Source of the DNA: Verrucomicrobiota bacterium
GTDB taxonomy: Bacteria > Verrucomicrobiota > Verrucomicrobiia > Opitutales > UBA2995
Direction: 5' to 3'
Assembly (NCBI GenBank): GCA_027297085.1
Contig: JAPUIL010000117.1
Location: forward strand, 1-22,850
Length of the DNA stretch: 22,850 bases
Shown: one piece after another, positions 9,773-17,468 of the stretch
Layout of the letters: each line of letters opens with the position of its first letter
How positions within the stretch are numbered: position 1 is the first letter of the stretch
Program-made: the position numbers and the translations under genes
The notes under the pieces: generated by a model
Told to the model about the DNA's origin: nothing
Databases searched by the model: none
Seen by the model: the letters and a program-made list of their open reading frames with translations, nothing else

Positions 9773-10768
9773 ATGGCAAAGAATAGAATGACTTCCCGCA
9801 GGATGTTTCTCAAACATTCGATGATTGCGGGAACCGGCGTGACCTTAGGGACGCGTAGCGCAGCCGGAAAAACTGCCTCGCCAGTGAACCCGTCCAAAGA
9901 GAACCGCATCCTGAAGTTGCCAGCACGCTACTACCAGAATGCGCGTATCTATGGGCCAGGCATGCCACCTTCCGGAGTCGAGGGTTTGCACGAGCGGATT
10001 TTCGAGAGGCCCGTCAGCCAAGTCGGCTTGGTGCTGGTTCATCTCTGGAACGTCGGTGAAACGGACGGACCTTATCCCATGGATCCGAATGCCTGGTTCC
10101 CAGGTGAAGCTACGAACTGGGTTCCAAAATCAAAGCAAATCATCGCCAAAAAGATAAAGCCGGCTCTTGAAGCCGCCAGAGAAGCCGGCATGGAGATTTT
10201 TCATCTCGCGCAATCAGGTTATGCGAACAGATATCCTCAGTATCGCAAAATCGCAGCGGACCCGGAACTCCGTTCTCCCTATGAAAATGTCAAGGTTCCG
10301 GGGACTGCGTGGAATGGCACCGATAGCGGTGGTTGCGTCAGGCCTCGCTCAGTCGAAGAGCTCTGGTTCGATGAGTTCGGTCCAAACTTTCCGGGTGCCG
10401 TTTGGCAAACGCATCCGAAGAATTTCGATATCGCAAAATCGGTGCGACCGTTGCCGGAGGAGAACGTCTTTTTGACCGAATGGCAACTCAATGGATTGTG
10501 CCGCAGAAAAGATATCGATCTGCTCATCTACGCTGGCTTTATGGCAGATGGCTGCGTCCACAATATCCCAGGCGCTATCCGGGATATGTACAAGCTTAAG
10601 TATCGCTGCATACTTCTGCGGGAGTGCACGACCGCATACGAGTTTGAGGATACCCACGAACGTAACGAGATGACGCGTGCAGCAATACGTCTCGTGGAGA
10701 CAAAGTGGGGATATACCGCAGCCACCGACGATTTTCTTAGGGCTTGCCGCGGGGCAGTCAGCGGTTGA
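9773..10768 (+). CDS. Tat-exported cysteine hydrolase of the isochorismatase-like fold
   Basis: This 331-residue protein has an N-terminal twin-arginine signal (SRRMFLKHSMIAGTG, about 8-22), so it is probably exported folded to the periplasm. The isochorismatase-like domain spans about 84-325: strand VGLVLVHLWNVG, helix KKIKPALEAAREAGMEIFHL, and the nucleophile loop AGFMADGCVHNIPGAIRDM with Cys261. This fold includes N-carbamoylsarcosine amidase, nicotinamidase and isochorismatase. The canonical triad Asp (as in VIDMQ) aligns with His90, and the canonical Lys aligns with Glu236 in NVFLTEWQ, so only the Cys is conventional. It may use altered chemistry or not be hydrolytic. The nearby sarcosine-oxidase-type gene makes an N-carbamoyl amino acid substrate tempting but unproven. 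Confidence 0.8.
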   Translation: MAKNRMTSRRMFLKHSMIAGTGVTLGTRSAAGKTASPVNPSKENRILKLPARYYQNARIYGPGMPPSGVEGLHERIFERPVSQVGLVLVHLWNVGETDGPYPMDPNAWFPGEATNWVPKSKQIIAKKIKPALEAAREAGMEIFHLAQSGYANRYPQYRKIAADPELRSPYENVKVPGTAWNGTDSGGCVRPRSVEELWFDEFGPNFPGAVWQTHPKNFDIAKSVRPLPEENVFLTEWQLNGLCRRKDIDLLIYAGFMADGCVHNIPGAIRDMYKLKYRCILLRECTTAYEFEDTHERNEMTRAAIRLVETKWGYTAATDDFLRACRGAVSG

Positions 10769-11093
10769 GCAGTCACTCATAATAGGGTATTGCATTCGGC
10801 TTCAAGATTTCCACCTTCACAGGCGAAGTCTTCGCAGACTTGGTATTGATTGGAAGCACCCCTCACCCCATCGATTTCCTCAGACCAGAATTGTTTTCAT
10901 AGTGCAACATCCAAAAAAAACTCAGCGCCTCTGCGTCTCGAGCGACGGCAGGAGCGGACGCGAGGAAAAAAAAGATAAATAGAACTCAAAAGATCAGATA
11001 AGCAGGTTGGATTTGCCCTCAACCTCAAAGACCTCATAAAGAAGAAGACAAATAACGACAGTGATGAAATTGATAACATAAGGATATGAAATA
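10769..11093. other. Intergenic region before the metallohydrolase cluster
   Basis: No gene is supportable here. A 6-bp perfect hairpin, AAGTCT-tcgc-AGACTT (10826-10841), follows the hydrolase gene but lacks a T-tract, so terminator function is doubtful. A GCAGAGGCGC-type repeat lies at 10921-10938 next to a run of A. The rest is A-rich leader before the next start codon, with AAGGAT about 12 nt upstream of it as a weak ribosome binding site. Confidence 0.5.
10921..10938 (-). repeat. Intergenic repeat, copy 2 (GACGCAGAGGCGCAGAG type)
   Basis: On the minus strand this reads AGACGCAGAGGCGCTGAG, followed by a T-run (eight A on the plus strand). It is the better-preserved partner of 7828-7845 and lies in the opposite orientation. 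Confidence 0.45.
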
Positions 11094-12836
11094 ATGTTCA
11101 AAAGATTCTTACTAAATAATGGATTGGTATTCGCACTGGTAATCCCTTGCCTGGCCCACAATGAACACGATTTACAACCAGCTATCCAGGCCAGCGAGAT
11201 TGAATTGACCAATGCGGCGGATGGGGCGTCCAAGGGGCCGACCATTGATCTGGGCACTCCAGCCATTCACAGGATCGAATACCCCTGTTATGTGAATATT
11301 GCGCTGGTAGACGCAGAGAGCGGCGACCCGGTAGCCGGAGTTATACGTTTCTTTACTGAGCATGGTCAACGCGTCGTGCCGCAGAGTCTACTCCCACGTT
11401 CCACGGGCATCCGCCAAGAACATTATGGCATAGCTGCCTATCGACGCTTGGACAGTTGGTCTGTACTGATAGAACGGCGTAAGGTTCTTCTTCCAAGAAT
11501 GAAGCTTATTGTTGAAGCCTTCCAAGGTCATGAAACCAGGATGACGCGCATGCTGATCGACCTGTCCAATAAGGACAAAGCGGATATAAAGGTGCCAGTT
11601 AAGAAATTCCTTCCTCATGAATTCGATAAATTTTTCAGTGGCAATGTTCACTTGCATTACAAAAACGTTAGCAGGTCTACGGCTGATCAATATACATTAG
11701 AGGTCCCCAAAGCTGACGGGCTCGATGTAGTATTTTTCTCGTACCTGGAAAGAAAAGGATCTGACAAAGAATATCCTTCCAATCGGTTCACCCCGGAAGA
11801 TCTGGAATATTTTACCGATAAAAGTGGTGTGCTTTTCGGATGGGGAGAGGAATACCGACACGATTTCCCCGATCTTCAGTACTATGGTCACGGATACGGC
11901 CATGTCATGCTTCTCAATCTAAAAGAATTGATTTTACCGGCGAGTTTTGGCGCGGGAATTACCGGTGGGGGCTACGATGACGGAACTCTTTTCGAGGCGA
12001 TTGTCCAGGCGCGAAAGGAAGGGGCAACAACACTGTGGTGTCACAATCGGCAGGGACTTGAAGATATCCCCAACTGGGTCGCCGGAAATCTGGATGCTCA
12101 AATCATTTTCGAAGGGTTGAGTGACAATTCATATCACGATACTTTTTACCGCTATCTCAACATCGGATTGCATGTGCCTTTTTCAACCGGTACCGATTGG
12201 TTCCTCCGCGACCTGGCCTTGACCTATGTCAAAGCGCCACTTCCATTGACTCTTGATGGCTGGTTGGAGGCTCTCAGGGATGGCAAATCTTTTATCACAA
12301 ATGGCCCCATGTTGAACCTGACTGTAAATGATAAAGGTTTAGGTGAAACAGTTTCGGCAAAGAAAAAAGACACTTTGAGAATTAATGGTCGAGGATATGC
12401 ACGAAAAGATTTCCAGCAAATGGAACTGGTAAGAAACGGAAAAGTTATTAAGACAATTCCTACTCAATTTAAAGACGGCCACTACATCGCAACCTTGGAC
12501 ATAGACATCCAGGTAGACGGGCCTGCCTGGTTCGCATTGCGCATACCCCCGTTCACCACCACTCATTACGACAGGCCCGAACCCGGCTTTCCAGGTTTCA
12601 ATGAATTCGGCATGCCTCTTTTCGCACACACAAGTGCGGTTTATATACGTGTAAATAATCGAGACGTGTTTTTAGAGCAGGCAGCCGAGAGCCTGATAGC
12701 GGAAGTTGCCTGGGACAAGCAGACACTCCTGGAGCACTCAGTATTTTCGAACGATCTTGAACGCCAAAAAGTTCTGAAAGTTTATACTCAGGCCATTGAA
12801 AGTCTCAAAGAAGCTATCGAGAAGGGTAAGCTTTAA
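11094..12836 (+). CDS. Secreted CehA/McbA-family PHP-type metallohydrolase
   Basis: A Sec signal peptide (about 1-21, ending CLAHNE) is followed by a beta-rich N-terminal domain (to ~170) and a PHP-like metal hydrolase domain (~180-410). Candidate metal ligands are HLH (186-188 in SGNVHLHYK), Glu252/253, His266/270, His317 (WCHNRQG) and Asp368 (STGTDWF). The segment WLEALRDGKSFITNGPMLNL is typical of CehA/McbA proteins, which include carbaryl hydrolases. The remaining ~170 residues contain a beta domain and a C-terminal helix (QKVLKVYTQAIESLKEAIEK). The protein probably acts in the periplasm on an ester, amide, carbamate or phosphoester. It leads a same-strand cluster with the symporter and the M20 amidohydrolase. 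The natural substrate is unknown. Confidence 0.85.
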   Translation: MFKRFLLNNGLVFALVIPCLAHNEHDLQPAIQASEIELTNAADGASKGPTIDLGTPAIHRIEYPCYVNIALVDAESGDPVAGVIRFFTEHGQRVVPQSLLPRSTGIRQEHYGIAAYRRLDSWSVLIERRKVLLPRMKLIVEAFQGHETRMTRMLIDLSNKDKADIKVPVKKFLPHEFDKFFSGNVHLHYKNVSRSTADQYTLEVPKADGLDVVFFSYLERKGSDKEYPSNRFTPEDLEYFTDKSGVLFGWGEEYRHDFPDLQYYGHGYGHVMLLNLKELILPASFGAGITGGGYDDGTLFEAIVQARKEGATTLWCHNRQGLEDIPNWVAGNLDAQIIFEGLSDNSYHDTFYRYLNIGLHVPFSTGTDWFLRDLALTYVKAPLPLTLDGWLEALRDGKSFITNGPMLNLTVNDKGLGETVSAKKKDTLRINGRGYARKDFQQMELVRNGKVIKTIPTQFKDGHYIATLDIDIQVDGPAWFALRIPPFTTTHYDRPEPGFPGFNEFGMPLFAHTSAVYIRVNNRDVFLEQAAESLIAEVAWDKQTLLEHSVFSNDLERQKVLKVYTQAIESLKEAIEKGKL

Positions 12837-12938
12837 CGTAAACTCAAACGTTTCAAAACGCTTAACAACATGGTTAGTTTTTCTCAATACTTTCGCAACT
12901 CTCTCAGCCAATAGTACAGCAAATCTCTACCGCACCGT

Positions 12939-14675
12939 ATGAACATCTATACTATCACCATTTTGATCAGCATTATAGCTTATGTGGCCGTCGGCAATTA
13001 CGTCGGCCGCAAGGTGAAGGGGCTGGAGGATTACTTTGTGGTCGGTAGACAGGCGCCCAGCATGCTTATTGTTGGTACCTTGGTCGCTAGTTTTCTCAGC
13101 ACGAATACCTTTATGGGCGATGCCGGATTCAACTATGACTTTAACGCAGGCAGGATACTTTTGCCGACCTTATTTCTGATTGGTTATATCTATGGTGCTA
13201 TCTACTTTGGGCGTTTTCTACGTCGCAGCCGCGCAATAACGGTGGCGGAATATTTTGCACAGCGGTTTGACAGTAGGCGTGTGCAGTTGATGGCTGGTAT
13301 AACCATCATTGTAGGCATTGGTTTTTACCTCATTGCGGTGACCCAAGGTGTGGCGTTGATCCTGTCGATTCTGACACCACTGTCATACACCCAGGCCATT
13401 TTCGTCGCGTGGATAAGTTATACCTCCTTTACCCTCTACTCCGGATCACGGGGCGTGGTGATAACGGATACCATGATGTTCCTCCTGTTCACCGTGGTTA
13501 GTTTTCTGGCTATGATTTCCATATTCGAAACGCATGGCGGTTGGCTGGCAGCCATGGAGGGACTGGTTCATTTAGAGCAAAAACCGAACCTTATGGCCTG
13601 GCATGGAATGTCGGGACCCGGACAGAGATGGGAAACTCCCGCCGATTATCTGATTTGGACTATCATTATTAGCGTGGGATGGAGCTTCGTAACGGCGATC
13701 AGTCCGTGGCAGTCAAGCCGTTACCTTATGGCCAAGAATGAGCAAGTGGTATTACGTTCTGCTGCTGTGGCAGCCATCAGCATTGCGGTGATTCAAACTG
13801 TGGTTTTTGCCGCCGCAGCCACCGTGAACCTGAGCAATACCGCTATCGAACCGAAAGAGCAGGTTCTGGTCTGGGCCGCCCTCAACATCCTATCACCTTT
13901 GGTAGGCGCACTGGTCCTTGCCGGACTTGTTGCCGCTGGTCTGTCTTCAGCATCCACCTTCCTGTCGCTGGTTGGATTCAATCTGAGTAACGACATCTTT
14001 CAATTGAAATCGACGGAGGATAAGGCCAAATTAAAGTTCAGCCGGCAGATGATGCTCCTGGTAAGCGTGATCGCTTTGGTGGTCTGCCTATCCATCGAGC
14101 AGAATATTTTCTGGATAACTTATTTTGCTGGCACCTTGTTTGCCTCTGCCTGGGGTCCGGTTGCACTCATGAGCGTTTGGAGCGATCGCATCACGGCAAG
14201 CGCCACCTTTTGGGGGATCTTATCGGGATTTCTGGGCAATACGGTTCCAAAACTTCTCTCCACAATGGGGCTGATCGAGCTACCGGTGTATCTGGATCCG
14301 ATCCTCGTAGGCGGGGTGATCAGCCTGGTCGTGGTATTAGTCGTATCGAGTAATACAAACGTAACCGAAAATGAGCGCAGGTACCGATTATCGTTATTGG
14401 AGGTTCCTGCGGAGGAGTTGAACGCGGCGGAGGCAAAGAAAACCTTGTGGTATGCCTATGCACTAGCTGCGTTTGGTTTAGCGATGACCGTGATCATGCT
14501 CATTTTTTATGTGGCTCCCTATCAGAAAGCTCTGCACGTGGAAGGCACAGGATTTAGCTTCGACTGGCTAAGCGGAGAAGCGTGGGCAGCCTACTTTTGG
14601 GCTATCACGTTTGTCCCTCTTGCCCTCTTGATGCACCGCTGCCTTCGTCGGGATTATATCTCCAAAACATCGTAG
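12939..14675 (+). CDS. Sodium:solute symporter (SSS/SLC5 family)
   Basis: This 578-residue inner-membrane protein has about 13 hydrophobic spans and the SSS hallmark near the N-terminus: GRKVKGLEDYFVVGRQAP followed by ASFLSTNTFMGDAG. It should couple solute uptake to the sodium gradient. The region WGFVTAISPWQSSRYLMAK-like (residues ~250-268) and GLVAAGLSSASTFLSLVG are further SSS core motifs. Substrate cannot be told from sequence; the flanking secreted hydrolases suggest it takes up their product. It starts 102 nt after the metallohydrolase without a clear Shine-Dalgarno, and a tiny membrane-protein frame follows 13 nt after its stop. Confidence 0.93.
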   Translation: MNIYTITILISIIAYVAVGNYVGRKVKGLEDYFVVGRQAPSMLIVGTLVASFLSTNTFMGDAGFNYDFNAGRILLPTLFLIGYIYGAIYFGRFLRRSRAITVAEYFAQRFDSRRVQLMAGITIIVGIGFYLIAVTQGVALILSILTPLSYTQAIFVAWISYTSFTLYSGSRGVVITDTMMFLLFTVVSFLAMISIFETHGGWLAAMEGLVHLEQKPNLMAWHGMSGPGQRWETPADYLIWTIIISVGWSFVTAISPWQSSRYLMAKNEQVVLRSAAVAAISIAVIQTVVFAAAATVNLSNTAIEPKEQVLVWAALNILSPLVGALVLAGLVAAGLSSASTFLSLVGFNLSNDIFQLKSTEDKAKLKFSRQMMLLVSVIALVVCLSIEQNIFWITYFAGTLFASAWGPVALMSVWSDRITASATFWGILSGFLGNTVPKLLSTMGLIELPVYLDPILVGGVISLVVVLVVSSNTNVTENERRYRLSLLEVPAEELNAAEAKKTLWYAYALAAFGLAMTVIMLIFYVAPYQKALHVEGTGFSFDWLSGEAWAAYFWAITFVPLALLMHRCLRRDYISKTS

Positions 14676-14688
14676 AAGCATCACCGCC

Positions 14689-14820
14689 ATGGAACACCAG
14701 GAATTTATATTCATTCTCACACAGGTTGGTGCCCGTTTTCTGGTTTCTCTACTGACTCTACTTTTAATCGCTATGTTCTTGAGCGGAGCGTTCGGCAATC
14801 AGGACTGGGACACCGAATGA
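14689..14820 (+). CDS. 43-residue single-span membrane protein next to the symporter
   Basis: This is a short frame with ATG at 14689 and stop at 14820. The peptide begins MEHQEFIFILTQVGARF, has one strong hydrophobic span (about 15-35, FLVSLLTLLLIAMFLSGAF) and a short acidic tail (NQDWDTE). It lies only 13 nt after the symporter stop and 51 nt before the amidohydrolase start, so it is well placed to be cotranscribed. I recognise no family. Some SSS transporters have small companion membrane proteins (PanF with YhdT, for example), so a transporter subunit or modulator role is plausible. There is no strong ribosome binding site; translational coupling would be needed. Confidence 0.55.
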   Translation: MEHQEFIFILTQVGARFLVSLLTLLLIAMFLSGAFGNQDWDTE

Positions 14821-14871
14821 TGAGCCATCTTCATATTCTAAATAAATACAATTAATATCACCCAAGAAATA

Positions 14872-16179
14872 ATGAAACTATTAGCATTTCACCTATTGTC
14901 AGTACTGGTGCTTTTTGGATTCTTGACAGTATCCGCTGAGTCGTTACGGGAATCAATCAACACGGATTACGAGGAAAATCTTGCCGAACTGTTTGTGCAT
15001 TTCCATGAAAACCCGGAACTGTCATTCCGGGAGTTTGAAACAGCCAAGCGGATGGCGAAAGAACTGAGAGGTTTGGGCTACGAAGTCACGGAAGGAGTTG
15101 GTCAGACAGGCGTGGTAGCCGTGTTGAAAAATGGCGAGGGTCCCACCGTTTTGCTCCGAGCGGATATGGACGGCTTGCCTGTAACCGAAAAATCTGGCTT
15201 GTCGTATGCCTCAAAGGCCAGGCAGGTTGATATTCATGGAGTTGAACAATCCGTCATGCACGCTTGCGGACACGATGTCCATATAACTTCGCTGGTGGGA
15301 ACTGCCCGGCAACTCGTGGCAAGACGTGATCAGTGGTCCGGTACATTGGTGCTGATATGCCAACCCGCGGAAGAAATCGGATCCGGAGCCCGGGCCATGT
15401 TAAAAGACGGATTGTATGAGCGTTTTCCCAAGCCAGACTACGCGGTCGGATTCCATGTAGCATCGAAAATTCCGAGCGGCAAAATCGTTGTGCAATACCA
15501 GACGGTCAGTTCAAGCGTGGACAGTGTAGACATCCTTGTTCATGGCGTAGGAACCCATGGCGCTGCTCCGCATAGTGGAATAGATCCCGTTTTGGTGGCG
15601 TCCCAAATTGTGGTTTCATTACAGTCCATTGTCAGTCGGACGATTTCTCCGATGAAGCCGGGTGTAGTCACTGTCGGATCCATTCACGGTGGCACGAAGC
15701 ACAATATCATCGGCAACCGCGTCGAGATGCAATTGACGGTCCGGGCTGACGATGCGGAGACTCGCGAAACACTTCTTGATAGTATCGATCGGGTGGCCGA
15801 TGGCGTGGCCCGATCGCTGGGTGTGCCTGAGCATCTGCTTCCCGAAGTGATTCGTTCTCCAACCGATATGACTCCACCGAATGTCAACGACGAACCCACG
15901 GCTCGAATTCTCAAGAGTGCATTCGTCGACCATTTTAAAAAAGGAACCATTATCGACCTGAAACGTGAGATGATGGGCGGAGAAGATTTCGCTTATTATG
16001 GTCAACCTGAACGGAAAGTTAAGAGCGTATTTTTCAATGTTGGAGGCTCTGTTGCCGAAGACACGATTGAGTCCCCTCCTCACCACTCTCCCATCTTCAA
16101 AGTCCAACCTGAACCGGCTATCAAAACCGGCGTAGAAGCCATGGTAGTTGCGGCCATGACCCTAATGAACGGCGAATAG
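14872..16179 (+). CDS. Secreted M20-family amidohydrolase (hippurate hydrolase / AbgB-like)
   Basis: This 435-residue metallopeptidase-fold enzyme has a signal peptide (about 1-22, ending VSAES). The M20D motifs are all present: LLRADMDGLPV (94-104), MHACGHDVH (129-137; metal ligands Cys132 and His134), CQPAEEIGSGA (163-173; catalytic and metal Glu 167/168), GFHV (193-196), HGAAPHSGIDPV of the lid domain, MMGGEDFAYY, and the final ligand in PPHHSP. Family members hydrolyse N-acyl amino acids, hippurate, IAA-conjugates or aminobenzoyl-glutamate. Export is less usual for the family and suggests extracytoplasmic removal of an acyl group before uptake by the neighbouring symporter. The next gene starts 15 nt downstream. 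Confidence 0.92.
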   Translation: MKLLAFHLLSVLVLFGFLTVSAESLRESINTDYEENLAELFVHFHENPELSFREFETAKRMAKELRGLGYEVTEGVGQTGVVAVLKNGEGPTVLLRADMDGLPVTEKSGLSYASKARQVDIHGVEQSVMHACGHDVHITSLVGTARQLVARRDQWSGTLVLICQPAEEIGSGARAMLKDGLYERFPKPDYAVGFHVASKIPSGKIVVQYQTVSSSVDSVDILVHGVGTHGAAPHSGIDPVLVASQIVVSLQSIVSRTISPMKPGVVTVGSIHGGTKHNIIGNRVEMQLTVRADDAETRETLLDSIDRVADGVARSLGVPEHLLPEVIRSPTDMTPPNVNDEPTARILKSAFVDHFKKGTIIDLKREMMGGEDFAYYGQPERKVKSVFFNVGGSVAEDTIESPPHHSPIFKVQPEPAIKTGVEAMVVAAMTLMNGE

Positions 16180-16193
16180 GAGAATCATCTAAA

Positions 16194-17201
16194 ATGAAAA
16201 ACACAATATCCCGGTTATGCAGTCTGTCAGTTGTCCTCATGGCATTGTCATTTTTGAGCCCTCAAGCCAACGGACAAGCTATCGCCGTGCGCAATGATGT
16301 GCCCAGAGTTGGGCAGAAGGAGGTCTTGATGTTGCGCCACGCCTTTATTGAAAAAGGTGAATACCAAAAATGGAAGCAGGCCAGTCGCGATGGGGTATGG
16401 CCCTGGTATGAAAAATTGGGTTCGCGCGTTGTGGGTGACTGGCAAGTAATTTACCCGCAGGAAGGTAGCCAACATCCCGAACTGGATGAGGCCTTAAGGT
16501 TGGCCCGTTATGCCAGCTACGAACATTGGCAGGCTACCCGTGGTTCGGCAGCGCGGGCCGGTGACACCGGTGGATCTGTTAAACTGGCAGGCAATGGACC
16601 TGATTCTCGAAAATCAAGGGAGTCGATCGCTTTGCGCGGAACGGTTTCTAAAGGATCGAAGGGAGGAATTTTTCTGCAGGGCTACATGGCAGAAACACGA
16701 CCGATCTACATGCCAGGCACCGGAGAGTCCTTTGAATTTAGCACGGATGCTGTTGATGATGTAATCGCCGTTCGCCATGACGTAGCCCGGCCCGGGGAAC
16801 AGATTCTCGAATTGAGGTATTGGAAAATTCGCAAAGGCAGCTTTGAGGAATTTCACGTGTTGACCCGCGATGGCACCTGGCCCTACCTGGAAAAAATCGG
16901 AGTCCGACCGGTGGGACAATGGCGAGTTGCCTACCTGCCGACCGGCACCCCGGTAGAGAGTCCTGATTTCGATGAGGTGTATATGCTGGCCCGCTATGCC
17001 AGCTACGAACATTGGCAGGCAACCCAGGATCCGGTCAGGCTCGGGGGCAACGGTCCAGACTTCCAAATGTTGCAGAACACCAGGCAAAAGCTGGATGCCC
17101 TGAGCCAGGAAACGTCCGCGCAGTTTTTACGCGGACCCATGTACGCCAGCCCTCCTAAATACCTGCCCGCGCTGGATGAAAAATATAGAAAAGTTGACTA
17201 G
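16194..17201 (+). CDS. Secreted protein with two NIPSNAP-like repeats
   Basis: A Sec signal (about 1-27, ending QANGQ) precedes two homologous halves, ~30-175 and ~190-325. Each begins IAVR(N/H)DV, continues with VLMLRH or ILELRY, then RDG(V/T)WP(W/Y)xEK(L/I)G, VGxWxVxY, and ARYASYEHWQAT. Each ends with L(A/G)GNGPD and FL(Q/R)GxMx. The E/L-R-Y start, the F-x-x...G-x-W core and the aromatic strand resemble NIPSNAP / ferredoxin-like alpha-beta barrel domains. No catalytic residues are obvious. It follows the amidohydrolase by 14 nt and is surely in the same transcript. It may bind a small ligand handled by that enzyme; this is inference. Confidence 0.75.
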   Translation: MKNTISRLCSLSVVLMALSFLSPQANGQAIAVRNDVPRVGQKEVLMLRHAFIEKGEYQKWKQASRDGVWPWYEKLGSRVVGDWQVIYPQEGSQHPELDEALRLARYASYEHWQATRGSAARAGDTGGSVKLAGNGPDSRKSRESIALRGTVSKGSKGGIFLQGYMAETRPIYMPGTGESFEFSTDAVDDVIAVRHDVARPGEQILELRYWKIRKGSFEEFHVLTRDGTWPYLEKIGVRPVGQWRVAYLPTGTPVESPDFDEVYMLARYASYEHWQATQDPVRLGGNGPDFQMLQNTRQKLDALSQETSAQFLRGPMYASPPKYLPALDEKYRKVD

Positions 17202-17209
17202 GACCTATC

Positions 17210-17383
17210 GTGTATTTGTACAAAGCCGATGTAAAAGGAAGTGGAGAAGCGACATACAACTTCCGTGTTAAAGAAGACGGATTTTATCCAGTCGATCATT
17301 TGAATGGAAGAAGAACCGCAAGCAATGCTCTTCAATTTTTAATAGGAAGCGGTAAGTTTTTCTATTTCGATCGAAATCCATGA
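17210..17383 (+). CDS. Orphan 57-residue reading frame (GTG start), possible gene remnant
   Basis: A frame running from GTG at 17210 to TGA at 17383 encodes a well-mixed, soluble-looking peptide (VYLYKADVKGSGEATYNFRV..., ending KFFYFDRNP). An upstream in-frame stop at 17195 limits extension. No family is recognised and there is no clear ribosome binding site. It could be a small gene or the 3' end of a lost one. It is followed by a short attC-like inverted sequence. Confidence 0.35.
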   Translation: MYLYKADVKGSGEATYNFRVKEDGFYPVDHLNGRRTASNALQFLIGSGKFFYFDRNP

Positions 17384-17403
17384 ACCCTAAACATATCAAG
17401 GCG

Positions 17404-17447
17404 GTTGGCTAACTCCGAGCGGCACACCTGTGCTATGACGTTGGGTC
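17404..17447 (+). other. attC-like inverted sequence (weak)
   Basis: GGCTAAC (17408-17414) and GTTGGGT (17440-17446) can pair through CTAAC/GTTGG, with an inner perfect stem GCACA-cc-TGTGC (17422-17433) and a mismatched middle. GTTGGGT fits the integron core GTTRRRY, but the left box only partly fits RYYYAAC. At about 40 bp the site is shorter than usual attC sites, and no integrase gene is visible. Confidence 0.25.
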
Positions 17448-17468
17448 ATACAAAATATAATGTATTAG

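Noticed and set aside
10349..10795. 148-codon open frame antisense to the cysteine hydrolase gene
   Set aside because: Composition is Cys- and Ser-rich as expected for an antisense shadow, and the plus-strand gene has a good ribosome binding site and domain match.
10826..10841. AAGTCT-tcgc-AGACTT hairpin as a rho-independent terminator
   Set aside because: The stem is only 6 bp and no T-tract follows, so it does not meet the usual definition.
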